This document shows positions 1 through 9,914 of a stretch of 64,000 bases of DNA, one piece after another. Position numbers and translations under genes: made by a program. Within the stretch, counting starts at the first letter, position 1. Each line of letters starts with the position of its first letter. Under the pieces are notes generated by a model that was not told the DNA's origin, did no database searches, and saw only the letters and a list, made by a program, of their open reading frames with translations. This DNA comes from Arion vulgaris (taxonomy: Eukaryota > Mollusca > Gastropoda > Stylommatophora > Arionidae), in assembly GCA_020796225.1 (NCBI GenBank), contig CM036755.1, positions 67,028,049-67,092,048 of the forward strand. Direction: 5' to 3'.

Positions 1-439
1 TCCTTTATCCCATTTCCATCTGTTGTTTGCAGTGAGCTAAGATATTCAAATTTGTTCCCATTATCTACTTTCTCTCCGCTGATAAAAATATCTTTTGCCA
101 TATTTGTTTTATCCGTTGTTATTATTTGAACACAGCTTGTGGTATGATGCTGTTTTCTTCCTTGTTCCTACACAGTCTTCCCATAATTATTTTCGGTGAT
201 TTACTTTCGTGGCTAAACAATGCCACTGTTGTGTAGTTGGTATAAAATTTGGTTTCTCTCATTTTATTTAATGGGATAAATATTGATCTTTTCCATTTCT
301 TTGGCCATAGTCCTGTTTCCCATACCGTTTTACATATCGCATGATATATTTGTATGTTTTGTTCTCCTCCAGCTTTGATAAACTCTGTTGAAATATTATC
401 ACACTCTGGTGATTTTACCGTCTTGAAAAAATTGCACAC
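1..439 (-). pseudogene. RTE/BovB-like reverse transcriptase fragment, internally deleted
   Basis: Reading the minus strand from 439 to 122 gives about 105 codons with the early palm/fingers blocks of a non-LTR reverse transcriptase: a KSPECDN block (usually KSPG.D), EFIKAGGE, WPKKWKRSIFIP and an NYTTVALFSHESK block (usually NYRTIALISHASK). After a frame change, 120 to 1 encodes NKFEYLSSLQTTDGNG, the block that normally lies after the catalytic YADD motif. The YADD region is absent, so this is a dead copy with an internal deletion. The order of blocks and the wording match the RTE clade, which includes BovB-type elements often annotated as craniofacial development protein 2. It continues beyond the left edge of the window. 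Confidence 0.8.
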
Positions 440-520
440 TTGAATCTGTCCCTAACCATTTCGTCATAGAGATCCTCAAAGACATATATTACAAGCTTGT
501 TCTTTCAGGCAAGCTTAAGC

Positions 521-586
521 TATCCAGGGCCATTTCAGGGTAATTCCAGGGCTATTCCAGGGCTATTCCAGCGCCATTCCAGGGCC
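521..586. repeat. Short 12-bp tandem repeat (ccagggctatt-type)
   Basis: About five imperfect copies of a 12-bp unit around ccagggctatt/ccagggccatt. It lies immediately upstream of a SINE-A copy. Confidence 0.7.
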
Positions 587-853
587 GCCCGTGTGTTGCT
601 GGGGTCCTCAGTGGGAGCAAAGAATAGTAATACTGCGACATACAAAGCATGTCGTAAGATGCGACGGATGTAAGGGCATATGGAAGCTACCCTAGTAAAT
701 AAAAAGCGTCGTAAAAATGAGACAGGCTTGTCTACGTGTAAGCGCATAACTGGGACAACGTGTAATTGCTCTTAATTTCAGATGACATATAAATCACAAA
801 GAGTGGTAAACAAGTGGTCGATATGGAGCCTTCTAAGAAGGAGAAGAAGACCT
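587..853 (+). mobile_element. SINE-A copy 1 (GAAGAA-tailed)
   Basis: First of eight copies of a roughly 260-bp repeat. Diagnostic blocks in order: gcaaagaatagtaa..actgcgac, catgtcgtaaga.gcgac, gctaccctagtaaataaaaa, a region around ggcgcataactggcacaacg, cacaaagagtgg and caagtggtcgatatggagc, ending in a (GAA)n-like tail. No long ORF and no terminal inverted repeats are present. The purine tail and 5' truncation seen in another copy argue for a retrotransposed SINE-like element. Confidence 0.75.
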
Positions 854-1192
854 TCCAAGGCACAGCTGCTACCACCACAATGTATTATATTCATACATAC
901 AAACACAAACATAAACACAATATACGTAAACATAGACGTGTTTACCACATACCCAAGAACATATATATGCAACACACTGAAAAACTACACACACGCACAA
1001 TCTATATGAACAGCGCACATGAACAGCACGCACGTTACAATCGTTTGTATAATCTTAATACATAACACATCCACAACACACATTGTGCACACCTTTTATG
1101 CATACTATACAAACAGTGTTAACGTATATACAATACATTCTCTTCTCACACACACACACGCGCACGGATGCACGCACACATTCACTGAATAT
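854..1192. other. A/C-rich spacer with no gene
   Basis: Low-complexity sequence rich in acacac and catac words, including a (CA)n run near 1147-1159. Short open frames here have biased composition and no recognisable domain. Confidence 0.6.
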
Positions 1193-1452
1193 CTTCTTCA
1201 TCTTCTTTTCCTTCGAACGCTCCATATCGACCACTTGTTAACTACTCTTTGTGATTCGATCCTTTGAGTGATTGTACGTTGTGCCAGTTATGTGTCTACA
1301 AGAAGACAGCACATCCGATTTCTGCCACGCTTTTTATTTAGTAGGGTAGATTCCCTAGTCCCCTATCTCAGTCGCCTCTTGCGACATGCCTTGTAGGTCG
1401 CAGTGTTACTATTATTTGCTCCTCTTGAGAGCTCCGGTAACGCAGGGGCGAC
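1193..1452 (-). mobile_element. SINE-A copy 2
   Basis: Reverse-complement copy of the SINE-A family, with its tail (cttcttcatcttctt) at the left. It carries the gaccacttgttaac, ttttatttagtagggtag, cgcctcttgcgacatgcc and tgttactattatttgctc blocks. Confidence 0.75.
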
Positions 1453-1549
1453 ACTAAATATAGATACTGTATACTAACTTTGCACACGTGTTGCATATAA
1501 TGTACTCACACGTAAAAATACATTGCACAAACATTACGCCCATGAGATG

Positions 1550-1797
1550 CAGGGGCCAGCAAGGATAGTAAAGTGTAGTACCACTGCAACCTTCAAGGCA
1601 TGTCATAAGAGGCGACTGGTGTAGGTCCTAGGGATGCTACCCTAGTAAATAAAAAGCGTTGCAGAAATCGGATGTGCTGGACTACTTGTAGGCGCAAAAC
1701 TGGCACAACGTACAATCGCTCTTAGGCTCAGATCACATACAAATCATACAGAGTGTTTGACAAGTGGTCAATATTGTGCGATCTAAGAAGAAGAAGC
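1550..1797 (+). mobile_element. SINE-A copy 3
   Basis: Plus-strand SINE-A with diverged head, intact gctaccctagtaaataaaaa and caagtggtcaatattg blocks, and tail aagaagaagaag. Confidence 0.75.
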
Positions 1798-2759
1798 ACA
1801 AAGATTACGCAAACACTACACACGCAATGCAAACACACACATAAATACATTAGCACTATCTAAACACAAACGACAAAGAAAACCCACAAGAACGGAAAAC
1901 TAATGAAGGAAAGAAGAAGAATAGAGAAATAAAATAAAAATAGAAAGAACGAGAGTCGAGCCTCAAGCTAGACACTGGGAATATGCCTGAATTAATTTAT
2001 CAGCGTGTTCATACTCAATGCTCACGAGCAAGGACAAAGTGGATGCAATCTCTCAGGGTTCAGCTCGTCGTGTTGAACTCTGTCATGTATTCCTAACATA
2101 TTGTCTTACTGTCCTATTCTGCATCACTTCATATTTTCTGTAACTCGTTCTGGCTCTCCCTGAGCTAAAATTAGTTTGTGATTATCTTAAAGAAAAAATC
2201 GCGTGAAGATAAATTGACACAAAAATTTTAATGTTTACAGCATTTGGCTGCTCACCAGGCTTCCAACCAATCGATCCCGGGGGTTACCATGACTACGCGA
2301 TCGATCAGTAAGCTCTGAAGATACGCGTTCCGTCGCGGGGCGAGGTTAACTCACACGATTTCTGGAGTTAGAGAATGCACGAGGGGAGTAGAGTGAGAGA
2401 CACTAGCGAGGGAAAAAGAGGGGCGAATCTGTGGGAAATGTGTTGGTGAGACTAAAACAGGGAAAGCACATATTATTTTCGTAAGAGATAGAATAAGTAT
2501 TAATGAATGAATATCACAATCTTCTTTTAACCCTAAAACTTTATGGCTACCCGATTCTTCCATGTTGTCCTGTATTACTGTCCATATATAGATTTTAACT
2601 GTGAATGTACAGTGATATATCGATTATCTGAGGGTAGATTAACCGGTTTGTGGCTGATTTCTCAATATATATATGGCATTTTTGGTCTTTACAGACGGTC
2701 AATTGGTATCTGTTTTACAGTGACAATTTCTGAATTTGTGCTTGTCTCTCTTGCCTTTC
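1798..2759. other. Unannotated spacer
   Basis: No coding domain recognised. The left part is A-rich (1798-1960). A block at about 2600-2647 around cagtgatatatcgattatc recurs at 4263-4311, so at least that part is repetitive. Confidence 0.5.
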
Positions 2760-2770
2760 AGCTCATACCT

Positions 2771-2987
2771 TACCACTGCAACATACAATGCATGCCGTTA
2801 GATGCGACTAATGTAGGCCTTAGGGATGCTACCCTAGTAAATAAAAAGCAGCTCAGAAATCGGATGTGTTGGCCTACTTGTAGGCGCATAACTGGCACAA
2901 CGTGCAATCGCTCGGGCTCAGATCACATACAAATCACACAGAGTGGTTGACAAGTGGTCGATATGGAGCGTTCGAAGAAGAAGAAGA
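2771..2987 (+). mobile_element. SINE-A copy 4, 5'-truncated, with 11-bp target site duplication
   Basis: A SINE-A copy lacking its head. It is flanked by direct repeats agctcatacct at 2760-2770 and 2988-2998. The 5' truncation, GAA tail and target duplication are the signature of target-primed reverse transcription and fix the boundaries of this insertion. Confidence 0.8.
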
Positions 2988-3203
2988 AGCTCATACCTAA
3001 GTCCCTGCGCATTTATGCCTAGCCCTGGCAAAAAATATGGGGAATGTGTCTTTGTCAATTTGACATAATCTCCCCTTCTACCCTACTGTTTCACCCAAAG
3101 GAAAGACAAAGTCCATACGTTTGGAATCAAGCAGTGTTTGCAGTAGATGCCAGAAGATGGAATGCACACCCACATAATTATCAACTTTAAAAATCTTTTA
3201 TGA

Positions 3204-3394
3204 TCCAGAAGCACTTGAGCTGAAAGCTCTTCGGCTCAGTACCATGGACATCGTAACCATTCGGTTCGGTGCCACGAACACTGTAAATCTGGAGAGCCTG
3301 TGGCTTTTCAGCCAGCCCGCGGAATTGAACCTGTACTCACAGGGAGCTTGTCACCCGTCGTCCAACGCGCTTCGAACGCGCTGGGCAGGCGGGC
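3204..3394 (-). mobile_element. SINE-P copy 1 (tRNA-derived)
   Basis: Minus-strand tRNA-like SINE. On its sense strand it begins gcccgcctgcccag, has an A-box-like gcgcgttggacgac region, then a B-box-like ggttcaattcc (plus-strand 3322-3332), followed by a body with two copies of an internal motif around ccgaatggttacgatgtcc, and ends gctcaagtgcttctgga. Other copies lie at 4935, 20867 and 59912. Confidence 0.75.
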
Positions 3395-3503
3395 ATCAAC
3401 TTCTTTAAAATCCCTCCCTAAGGGTTTTTGGTCAAGGTTTTCTCCTCTAGCCCTCTGCATAACCGTGCTGATCGCCCAGGCAGTGGGGATTTTCTATAAG
3501 GAT

Positions 3504-3774
3504 TTACCGCCCGTGTGTTGCCAGGGCTCACAGCTGGAGCAAAGAATAGTAACACTGCGACCTACAAGGCATGTCGTAAGAGGAGGCTGAGGTAGGGGCC
3601 TATGAAAGCTTCCCTAGTAAATACGAGACAAATCATCGTTGAAATATGATATGCTGGCCTACGTGTAGGCGCATCACTGGCACAACGTATATTCGCTTTT
3701 AGACTCAGATCAAATACAAATCACAAAGAGTGTTAACATGTAGTCGATATGGAGCGTTCGAAGAAGGAGAAGAT
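3504..3774 (+). mobile_element. SINE-A copy 5
   Basis: Full-length plus-strand copy starting cgcccgtgtgttgccagggctc and ending gttcgaagaaggagaag. The head block here also occurs in SINE-B, showing that the two families share a 5' module. Confidence 0.75.
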
Positions 3775-3811
3775 TAAGGGTTTACTCTCTTAGCCTTTAG
3801 CTCGTCCAAGC

Positions 3812-4165
3812 CACAGCCAACTCTAGATCACTAGGCCAGACAACTGACCGGTTATTCCCTGACCTAGATCAGAAAACGGGCTGAAAATTGCGGATGTTTG
3901 ATAGAAACACTGCACGCATTTTTGCAATTTTACTCAATTCTGTGAGTCAATGATTATTTATTGGTGAAAAATAATATTGATATTCCTTATTGTTAAACTT
4001 ACTTGTTGCATAATATAACTTCGATTTAACCTTTTGTGTTGATTTTAAAATGAATTCGTCTATATACAACAATACTGGAATGCGAGATCACGTGGTGTAG
4101 TTGTGGTCTGATTTTCCGTAATTCTTACCTGAGTCCGAAGGACCATAAGTTTATAGTTGGCTCTG
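3812..4165. mobile_element. MITE-V copy 1
   Basis: A 354-bp element without coding capacity. It has imperfect terminal inverted repeats: cacagccaactcta at the left and tttatagttggctctg at the right. Its AT-rich interior (gatagaaacactgca, gtgagtcaatg, ttattggtgaaaaataa, ttaaaatgaattcgtctat) recurs in copies at 6579, 8122 and 50355. Non-autonomous DNA transposon; superfamily unassigned. Confidence 0.65.
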
Positions 4166-4262
4166 TCCGAGTCCACCTCCACCCACAGAGCAGTTGGTTA
4201 ACAGTTGCAGATGGTACCATCTACTGTCATATGGTAGTATATGAAACGTCTGATCTGATATT

Positions 4263-4311
4263 TGAATATACAGTGATATATCGATTATCCGAAGGTATAT
4301 TAACCGGTTAA
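4263..4311. repeat. Dispersed short repeat shared with 2600-2647
   Basis: The cagtgatatatcgattatc..ggta.attaaccgg block appears here and at 2600-2647; a decayed version is at about 6475. Probably part of an unrecognised interspersed element. Confidence 0.5.
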
Positions 4312-4454
4312 TGACGCTGAATATATACTGAAATCATGATTACCCAAATACGTATTAAGTGGGTTACGACTTAAATGCGAATATGAAACGAAATCTCGAG
4401 TGCAGATTAAAATCGTTGTGGTTTCATAATCAAATAGCTTGATCTGGGCACAAC

Positions 4455-5215
4455 TTTACCACCCTTACAGTCCTTCAGAATTTCTCTCTTCTTAGGCCAG
4501 ACATCATGCAGGCATCATGCTCAAACTATCAGTTAATCCTGAATCCATCTTCTCCGTGGTCTTCCTCTTCTCCTCTTTGCCGTGATGTCTCCTTCCATGA
4601 TGACCTTCTACAACCATCCTTGCCTCTTTATATGTCAAAAATACCTAAATTTTCTATTTCTTATTTGTAGCATCAGCCAGTTTTCTTTGATTTTGAATTC
4701 TTTCTGGATAGATCTATTTGTTATCTTCTCTGTCCATGATATATGAAGGACTCTTCTGTAACACATATTCAAAATCACATATTTAAATGTCCATGTTTCA
4801 CACTCATATGTTGCCATTGGGAATATGCATGGTCTCAATATTCTAATCTATGTTTTTGTATCAGTTTCATTCCATACTATTTTTAATTGCTTAGTATTTG
4901 GTACTGTCATGTTTGTTCTGTTATATTTTGTTTGTCCAGAAGCACTTGAGCTTTCAGCTCTTCGGTTCAGGGCCATTGACATCGTATTCCTTCGGTTCGG
5001 TTCCATGAACACTGTAAGTCTGGGGAACCTGTGGCTTTTATGCCAGCCCGCGGAATTGAACCCGCACTTACAGAGGGCTAGTCACCCATAGTCCAACGTG
5101 CTACGAACACACTGGGCAGGCGGGCGTTCTATTCTATAATTCCTTCATCCTATTTTGATCTCTTGTTAGCAGTGAAACGAGATTTCAAAACTGTTCACAT
5201 TTTCTATTTTCTCTC
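4455..5215 (-). pseudogene. RTE-like RT C-terminal fragment, split by a SINE
   Basis: On the minus strand, 4838-4635 reads MRPCIFPMATYECETWT, then CYRRVLHISWTEKITN and KENWLMLQIRNRKFRYF. This is the post-palm thumb region of RTE-type reverse transcriptases (usual form YGCETWT..CYRR.LRISW). Further down, frames are broken, but the EDHGEDGF-type segment and the ..K.IRLFD-like end reach about 4455. Upstream sequence (5215-5126), with a SRFTANKRSK..EG block, is separated by the SINE-P inserted at 4935-5125. Several stops and frame changes make it non-functional. Confidence 0.7.
4935..5125 (-). mobile_element. SINE-P copy 2 inserted in an RTE fragment
   Basis: The same tRNA-like family as at 3204, interrupting RT-derived sequence on the same strand. 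The B-box (ggttcaattcc on the sense strand) is intact. Confidence 0.75.
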
Positions 5216-5224
5216 CATTCGATG

Positions 5225-5440
5225 AGGCATACCCGAGAATATACACACAGATGTCATGACACCGAAGTCCTGATAAGAGCAAAGATCCCAAGCGTCAACA
5301 CCCTGTTGCAGAAGACCCAATAGAGATGGGCCTGTCACGTTGCTCGTATGCCTGATAAACGCATCCCAAAATAGGTTGATATATGGCGAACTTGAAAGGG
5401 GTAGGCGTTCAGTAGGTGCACAGAAAACACTCTTTAAGTA
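5225..5440 (+). pseudogene. Non-LTR element Z, upstream piece (RT C-terminal domain)
   Basis: Plus-strand translation gives CHDTEVLIRAKIPSVNTLLQ, then RWACHVARMPDKRIPK with internal stops. It corresponds to the common VL.RA...SI..LI....LRW.GHV.RM.D.R.PK block found downstream of the RT domain in CR1/L2-like elements. It is cut by an RTE copy that begins at about 5441; the likely continuation resumes at about 6136. Confidence 0.6.
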
Positions 5441-6135
5441 TCTCTAAAATTCTTCGATATAGACATAAAAAAACAAAAATCATTTCAACTGACAAAGCAA
5501 AAGGCTCACCTAACATCCAAATAAACAATGAAGAACTCCAATGTGTAGAGAGCTACGAATATCTGGGCTCAATAATTAACAATAACGGTGACTGCTCCAA
5601 AGAGATCTCAAGAAGATTGGCAATAGCAATCAAGAAGTTAAACACAATGAAGAACATGTGGCAAAGCACCAGCAAAATATTAAAATTAAAAATATTGAGA
5701 GCATGCATTTTCCAGTGGCTACTTATGGTTGGGAATCATGGACTATTACACAAAAATTAAGAACGAAAATCCAGTCCTTCGAAACTAAATGCTACAGAAA
5801 GATCCTACGAATATCGTGGACAGAAAAAAGAAAGAACACTGATGTCTTGAAAGAACTAAATGTTAAAGAGAATTGGCTGATAAACAACATACTATACAGA
5901 AAAATTACATACTTTGGTCACATCAATCTTCACGACGGCTTGGAAAGAACAATACTGGAGGGCAGGGTCCCAGAACGCAGAGGCAGACCAAGAAGAAGAT
6001 GGCTACAAGATATTAAAGAAACCATGAATATGACCATCGACGAAGTGGGTGAACTGGCTAGAGACAGAGTGAATTTCAGATGCGCTGCAAAGAGAGCAGC
6101 GTCCTATAAAGGATACGCACCTTGATGATGATAGA
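5441..6135 (+). pseudogene. RTE/BovB-like RT C-terminal fragment with TGATGA tail
   Basis: The best-preserved RTE end in the window. The first part (5416-5730 frame) has QCVESYEYLGSIINNNGDCS and RRLAIAIKKLNTM. A frameshift near 5700-5715 moves to the frame containing TYGWESWTITQK, KIQSFETKCYRKILRISWTE, KENWLINNILYRKITYFGHI, LERTILEGRVPERRGRPRRRW and DEVGELARDRVNFRCAAKRA, ending in a stop at 6123-6125 followed by tgatgatga. The order matches the extreme C-terminus of RTE/BovB ORF2. The 5' two thirds (endonuclease, RT fingers, YADD) are missing, as expected of a 5'-truncated insertion. Positions 5765-5797 are the single-copy homologue of the 33-bp satellite unit at 28640-48620. Confidence 0.85.
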
Positions 6136-6425
6136 GACCACGTGCTGGGAATCCCTCGCACAAGGTCGCCAAAGTGTGGCGCTGTAACAACAAAAAAGGA
6201 ACTCGCATAGCTGAGAATCGTCGTGACGTCGAGGCGCAGAAGACGGGCTGCACGAAAGACAAACACATAAGACACGTGTCTAAGCACGATCATGTATGCC
6301 CACCAGGGATTGTGTTCGAAGATTAGACTCTACAATCACCTCCACACACAATAAAGAGGTGCAACAACACACGTCTGATGCTGCTGTCATCATCGTTTGC
6401 GATGGACGCTTTTATTACATAAAAA
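6136..6425 (+). pseudogene. Non-LTR element Z, C-terminal piece with zinc-finger-like end
   Basis: In shifting frames this reads GTRIAENRRDVEAQKTGCTK, then HDHVCPP and a KIRLYNHLHTQ block. That is the decayed (C..C)..RIGL.SHLRTH tail which closes many CR1/L2-like ORF2 proteins. The following nucleotides (gaggtgcaacaacacacgtc, catcatcg, gcgatgg) match the minus-strand Z copy at 25590-25800. Together with 5225-5440 it flanks the RTE insertion. Confidence 0.6.
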
Positions 6426-6578
6426 TGTATATGATTCGAGTGCAGAATAAATTTGAATGAGGATTAACTGTGAATATACAATGAAGTTTCGATTATAATT
6501 GAACAAATTAAATGCGCTTGGTTCAATTATAACTATGCAGTAAAAATGGTCGAACTTTAATCATAACCTTAATCATAG

Positions 6579-6921
6579 CCACCGGTAACATAAGGCCGAA
6601 AAGCTTAGCCGACAAATTGAAAATTCCTGTTTAATTGGGGATGGTTTTTATATATGTTTCATAGAACACTGTACGCTTTTTTGTAATTTTAATCAATTCT
6701 ATGCGTTCATCGTTATTTATTGATGAAAATGTTCATAATACTGATATTCCTGAGCTTTAAACTTAACTTGTAAAATAATATAACCTTGATTTATCATGTT
6801 GTTATGTTTTAAAAATGAATTAGTTTATATACAACCACACTGGAATGTGAGGTCACGCGACAGTTGTGGTCTTATTTCTTAGAAGTTTTACCTGAGCCCG
6901 CCGGCCGTATGTTATCGGAGG
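6579..6921. mobile_element. MITE-V copy 2 (diverged)
   Basis: The interior matches the other MITE-V copies (tatatgtttcatagaacactg, ttattgatgaaaatgttcataat, atgaattagtttatatac). Its ends form a 20-bp inverted repeat with three mismatches: gccaccggtaacataaggcc (6579-6598) against ggccgtatgttatcggaggc (6902-6921). Confidence 0.55.
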
Positions 6922-6961
6922 CCAGGGTCGAACTTAGAGCCATTAAAAAATAAAAATGGGG

Positions 6962-7192
6962 ACATATCCTTTACGGCACGTAGCCTTCAACCCATTAAAC
7001 TGAGTCGTTGATTTTCTAGGCACCACTTATACGTTAAGTAGTTTGCCATTGCTTTCTGAACGGTGAAGTCTAATTTTACCTTTCGTAAAAATCCCACGGA
7101 AACGAACTTGCTTTCAAACTTTCTGGCCGTGGAGTTTGAACCAGGTACGCTTGGGTTGGGATCGAGTTCACTATCGCTGAAACTACAGACGA
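6962..7192 (-). mobile_element. SINE-M copy 1 (tRNA-derived)
   Basis: Minus-strand copy. On the sense strand it starts with a tRNA-like head (gtctgtag.., cgatagtgaactcgat), then a B-box-like ggttcaaac, a body with cgtttccgtgggatttt, and a block cagaaagcaatggcaaacta..gtgcctagaaaatcaacgact, ending near ctgtaaaggatatgtcc. Six copies occur in this window. Confidence 0.8.
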
Positions 7193-7600
7193 TTAGAGCC
7201 GTTACGGGGATATAAATTCCACACGTTAATCCCATGCTAAGCTGGGTGGTGTAGCAAGTTTACCATAATCTTTCTATGATTTGATTTTCTTTCAAGTTTT
7301 ACCACTATTGAATTTTTGTTGAGTACGGTAAGTTTTTCAAAGCATATGCTTGTATTTATGTGACATATTGTCAATATCGTATGCAAAGCTCAGATTTTAC
7401 AATTTGATGAAGAGTGTTCATAAAATGGCATCCTTTCTTCTGCTTGATGGCGTCTGTACGATATCTAATACATTGACACATTAAACAGATTCAAACATAA
7501 CTTTAAAGCAAAAATATACAGCTAAAAATGATCGTTAAAGAGCAATGAATACATGAAGTGTGGGGGACTGACTGTCAGTGAGACAAACTCAAAAAATTTC
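7193..7600. other. Unannotated spacer
   Basis: AT-rich, no domain or repeat family recognised. Confidence 0.5.
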
Positions 7601-7614
7601 CTGTAGGATAGAAC

Positions 7615-7775
7615 CGGAAGCCCTGCCCTAAACGTGCATGGTACCATACCGAAGTAAGGGGTCTAAGAACCGGGGTTTAACGTTAGACGTTCTTGTAAGA
7701 GATCATTTATATATCACAATAAGAATGATAAAATTAGTCGCAAAGAACGAACGCTAAGAAGAAGAAGAAAAAGAA
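7615..7775 (+). mobile_element. SINE-B-like fragment
   Basis: Decayed sequence whose 3' part (taaaattagtcgcaaagaac, gaacgctaagaagaagaag) equals the SINE-B tail seen at 24165-24200. Confidence 0.5.
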
Positions 7776-7855
7776 GAAGAAGAAAAAGAAGAAAAGAAGA
7801 AGAAGAAAAAGAAGAAAAGAAGAAGAAAAAGAAGAAGAAGAAAAATAATAATAAG
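7762..7855 (+). repeat. (GAA)n microsatellite expanded from a SINE tail
   Basis: About 90 bp of gaagaagaaaaagaag-type repeats directly continuing the SINE-B-like tail. Confidence 0.85.
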
Positions 7856-8024
7856 AAAACACAATTTTGATTCTCCGAAAAGATTTAATTCTTATTTTTC
7901 ATGTTTGTTGACCTACGTGTTCTGATATAATGAAAACATGGTTCGTCGTTAAGTTGAAAGCAGTGTGCCTCGGTTTAAAGAGAGTCTAATCGCCTACATA
8001 ACAATCAAATAATTAAAGTGATCT

Positions 8025-8550
8025 CTGTAGTGTAGGGATAAGGTGCTCGCCTCTCGTTCCTAAGGTAATGGTTTGTTCCCCTCGTGAAGCGGTCGTTATA
8101 TTTTTCCAGATATCCCTGATCCACAGCTAGCTCTAAATAACTATACCTGACAACTGACGGGAACCCTTGACCTAGATTCAGGAGGGTGGGCTGGAATTTA
8201 TATATGTTTGATAGAACACTGCAAGCTTTTTGCAATTTTTATTCAATTCTGTGAGTCTATGGTTATTTATTGGTGGAAAATTTTCATAATATTGATATTC
8301 CTTATTGTTAAACTCAACTTGTTGCATAATATAACTTTGATTTTATTGCATTTTGTGTTCATTTTAAAATGAATTCGTCTATATACAACAATACTGGAAT
8401 GCGAGGCCATGTGGTTGGTTGCGGTCTGATTTCCCATAATTTTTAACTGAGCTCTCAAGCCCTATGAGTTTATAATTGGCTGTGACTGATCCCAGTGCAG
8501 GTTAGGTTGAGTTCATATTTCTATCGGAGACGGTCGATAAAACTTAGGTG
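8025..8550 (+). mobile_element. SINE-D fragment split by MITE-V
   Basis: The tRNA-like head (gtgtagggataaggtgctcgc, tggtttgttcccctcgtg, tttttccagatatccctgatc) stops at 8121. The expected continuation (gttgagttcatatttctatc, ggagacggtcgataaaactta) resumes after 8485. MITE-V copy 3 sits between them. Confidence 0.6.
8122..8484. mobile_element. MITE-V copy 3 inserted in SINE-D
   Basis: A 363-bp element bounded by cacagctagctctaaata and tttataattggctgtg. Flanks show ctgatc on both sides (before 8122 and at about 8486-8491), a possible 6-bp or slightly longer target duplication. Splitting a SINE confirms that it moved as a unit. Confidence 0.65.
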
Positions 8551-8631
8551 TTGTGTTCAAGTTGAGAATTTGGTATTCTATGACCATTTTTTCACAAGGT
8601 ATGACCAACATATCACTTTCTTATAACAACT

Positions 8632-8960
8632 GCCTTGAGAAGAATCTGCAAACTTTCTGGCAAAATACCATAACAAATGAGGAGCTTTTGAGACGAACAG
8701 ACAGTGCATCTTTGGAGACCATCATTACAAGATGAAAAAGGAAATGGATTGGACATGTATGCAAGTAGGGGCATTAGCAAGGACTGCTCTCAGATGGACA
8801 GTGATGGGAAGAGAAGGCCTGGGCGTCCAAAGGAAACATGGAGACGAACTGTGGAGAGAGAGTTGAAGGAGTGTGACCCAGACGTGGTAGACAGTTGGTA
8901 GAAAGGCAGCAGAACGGCAACAGTGGAAGTCTCTTGTGGAAACCTGTGTCAATCGGGACA
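8632..8960 (+). pseudogene. Non-LTR RT C-terminal fragment (GRPKETWRR type)
   Basis: Reads CLEKNLQTFWQNTITNEELL and RRTDSASLETIITR, then in another frame KRRPGRPKETWRRTVERELK. This is the conserved GRP..TWRR segment near the C-terminus of many animal non-LTR ORF2 proteins. A frameshift near 8735 and the missing upstream domains make it a truncated relic. A (GATA)n run follows directly and is likely its 3' tail. Confidence 0.75.
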
Positions 8961-8967
8961 CGAAGAG

Positions 8968-8970
8968 GAT

Positions 8971-9013
<43 letters not shown>

Positions 9014-9023
9014 TATAGATAGA
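8968..9023 (+). repeat. (GATA)n microsatellite, probable LINE tail
   Basis: About 14 tetranucleotide units immediately after the RT fragment. The sequence at 9028-9070 (gttgttactagtggttga..) is shared with 14829-14869, where it belongs to an RT fragment on the minus strand. Confidence 0.85.
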
Positions 9024-9189
9024 TACAGTTGTTACTAGTGGTTGATCAGACATTTCTCTGATTTCATCCTGCCAACGTAACTACTGGCCGAAGCGCTATA
9101 TTATTCAAGATGGAGGGTGAGGCGGATTATTCAAACGTGTTTAGTAAACATATGGACATTTTAGTAAACATACGAACTCAAACAGACTT

Positions 9190-9515
9190 CTTTAGTAAAC
9201 ATAACAACAAAATAACGATGCCTAGTAAGTGCTGTGTACCAAAATGTAGATCAAATTACGATTGTAATTATATATGTATAATATAAGTTAATTTAACAAG
9301 TACCTTCTTCAGTAAACCTAACTGTTGTCAGTGTTGTAAACATAACAATAAAATAACGATGCCTAGCTAGTAAGTAATGTGTACCAAAATGTAGATCAAA
9401 TTACGATTATAATTATATGTGTATAATTTAACAATTACCTTCTTTAATAAACATAACAACAAAATAACGCTGCCTAGAAAGTGTTGTGTACCGAAATGTA
9501 GACAAGGAACATATT
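9190..9515 (+). pseudogene. Three tandem copies of a THAP-domain-like first exon
   Basis: At 9219 the plus strand reads MPSKCCVPKCRSNYD followed by gtaatt, a possible splice donor. This resembles the N-terminus of THAP zinc-finger domains (C..C start). A second copy at 9359 has an early stop, and a third near 9468 lacks the ATG but keeps a KCCVPKC-like stretch. Each lies in a roughly 115-135-bp unit beginning ttctttagtaaacataacaa. The rest of the THAP domain (C..H half) was not found intact downstream. It may be a decayed host THAP gene or a P-element-like transposase; both are inferences from a short motif. Confidence 0.4.
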
Positions 9516-9914
9516 CTATTGTATAATTATTGAAAGCACCAGCTATAGGACTCAGTATTAAAATAGATCAAGACATGTCTTTACTGTTCACCTAAAGAAA
9601 GTTTCCATAGATAAGAGTTCCTTTAACTGGCTGTCAAATAGTGAAAAATTGAGAGATGGTTTCATGTTGAAAACCTCTTGTCCATGCAAATCATGAAAAG
9701 ATTTAGAAGAGCACCAACTATTGACTATTACATGACAATGGCACATGATAATCTGGTTGAAGCAATTAGTTTATCATCCACAACAAGCATTAGTTTTGTG
9801 CCAGAGAAAACACTCCAATTCCCAGCTGAGCAGTTCCATCTGGTCAGAACTAAAGATAACAGAAAATGGTATAACACTCAGTGTTTTGCATTTATGACAT
9901 ATTAAATTGAACCT
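9516..9914 (+). other. Unrecognised region with a 75-codon ORF
   Basis: An ORF at 9678-9905 contains MKRFRRAPTIDYYMTMAHD and a SFVPEKTLQFPAEQFHLV stretch. I do not recognise a family. Its composition looks more protein-like than the AT-rich surroundings, and it follows the THAP-like exons, so it may be part of the same decayed gene or transposon. Confidence 0.3.

Noticed and set aside
2543..2950. 135-codon plus-strand ORF
   Set aside because: Its second half is the SINE-A copy and its first half has no recognisable domain; no conservation between SINE copies supports coding.
3300..3590. 96-codon plus-strand ORF
   Set aside because: It overlaps SINE-P antisense and the SINE-A head; similar frames appear in other copies of these SINEs.
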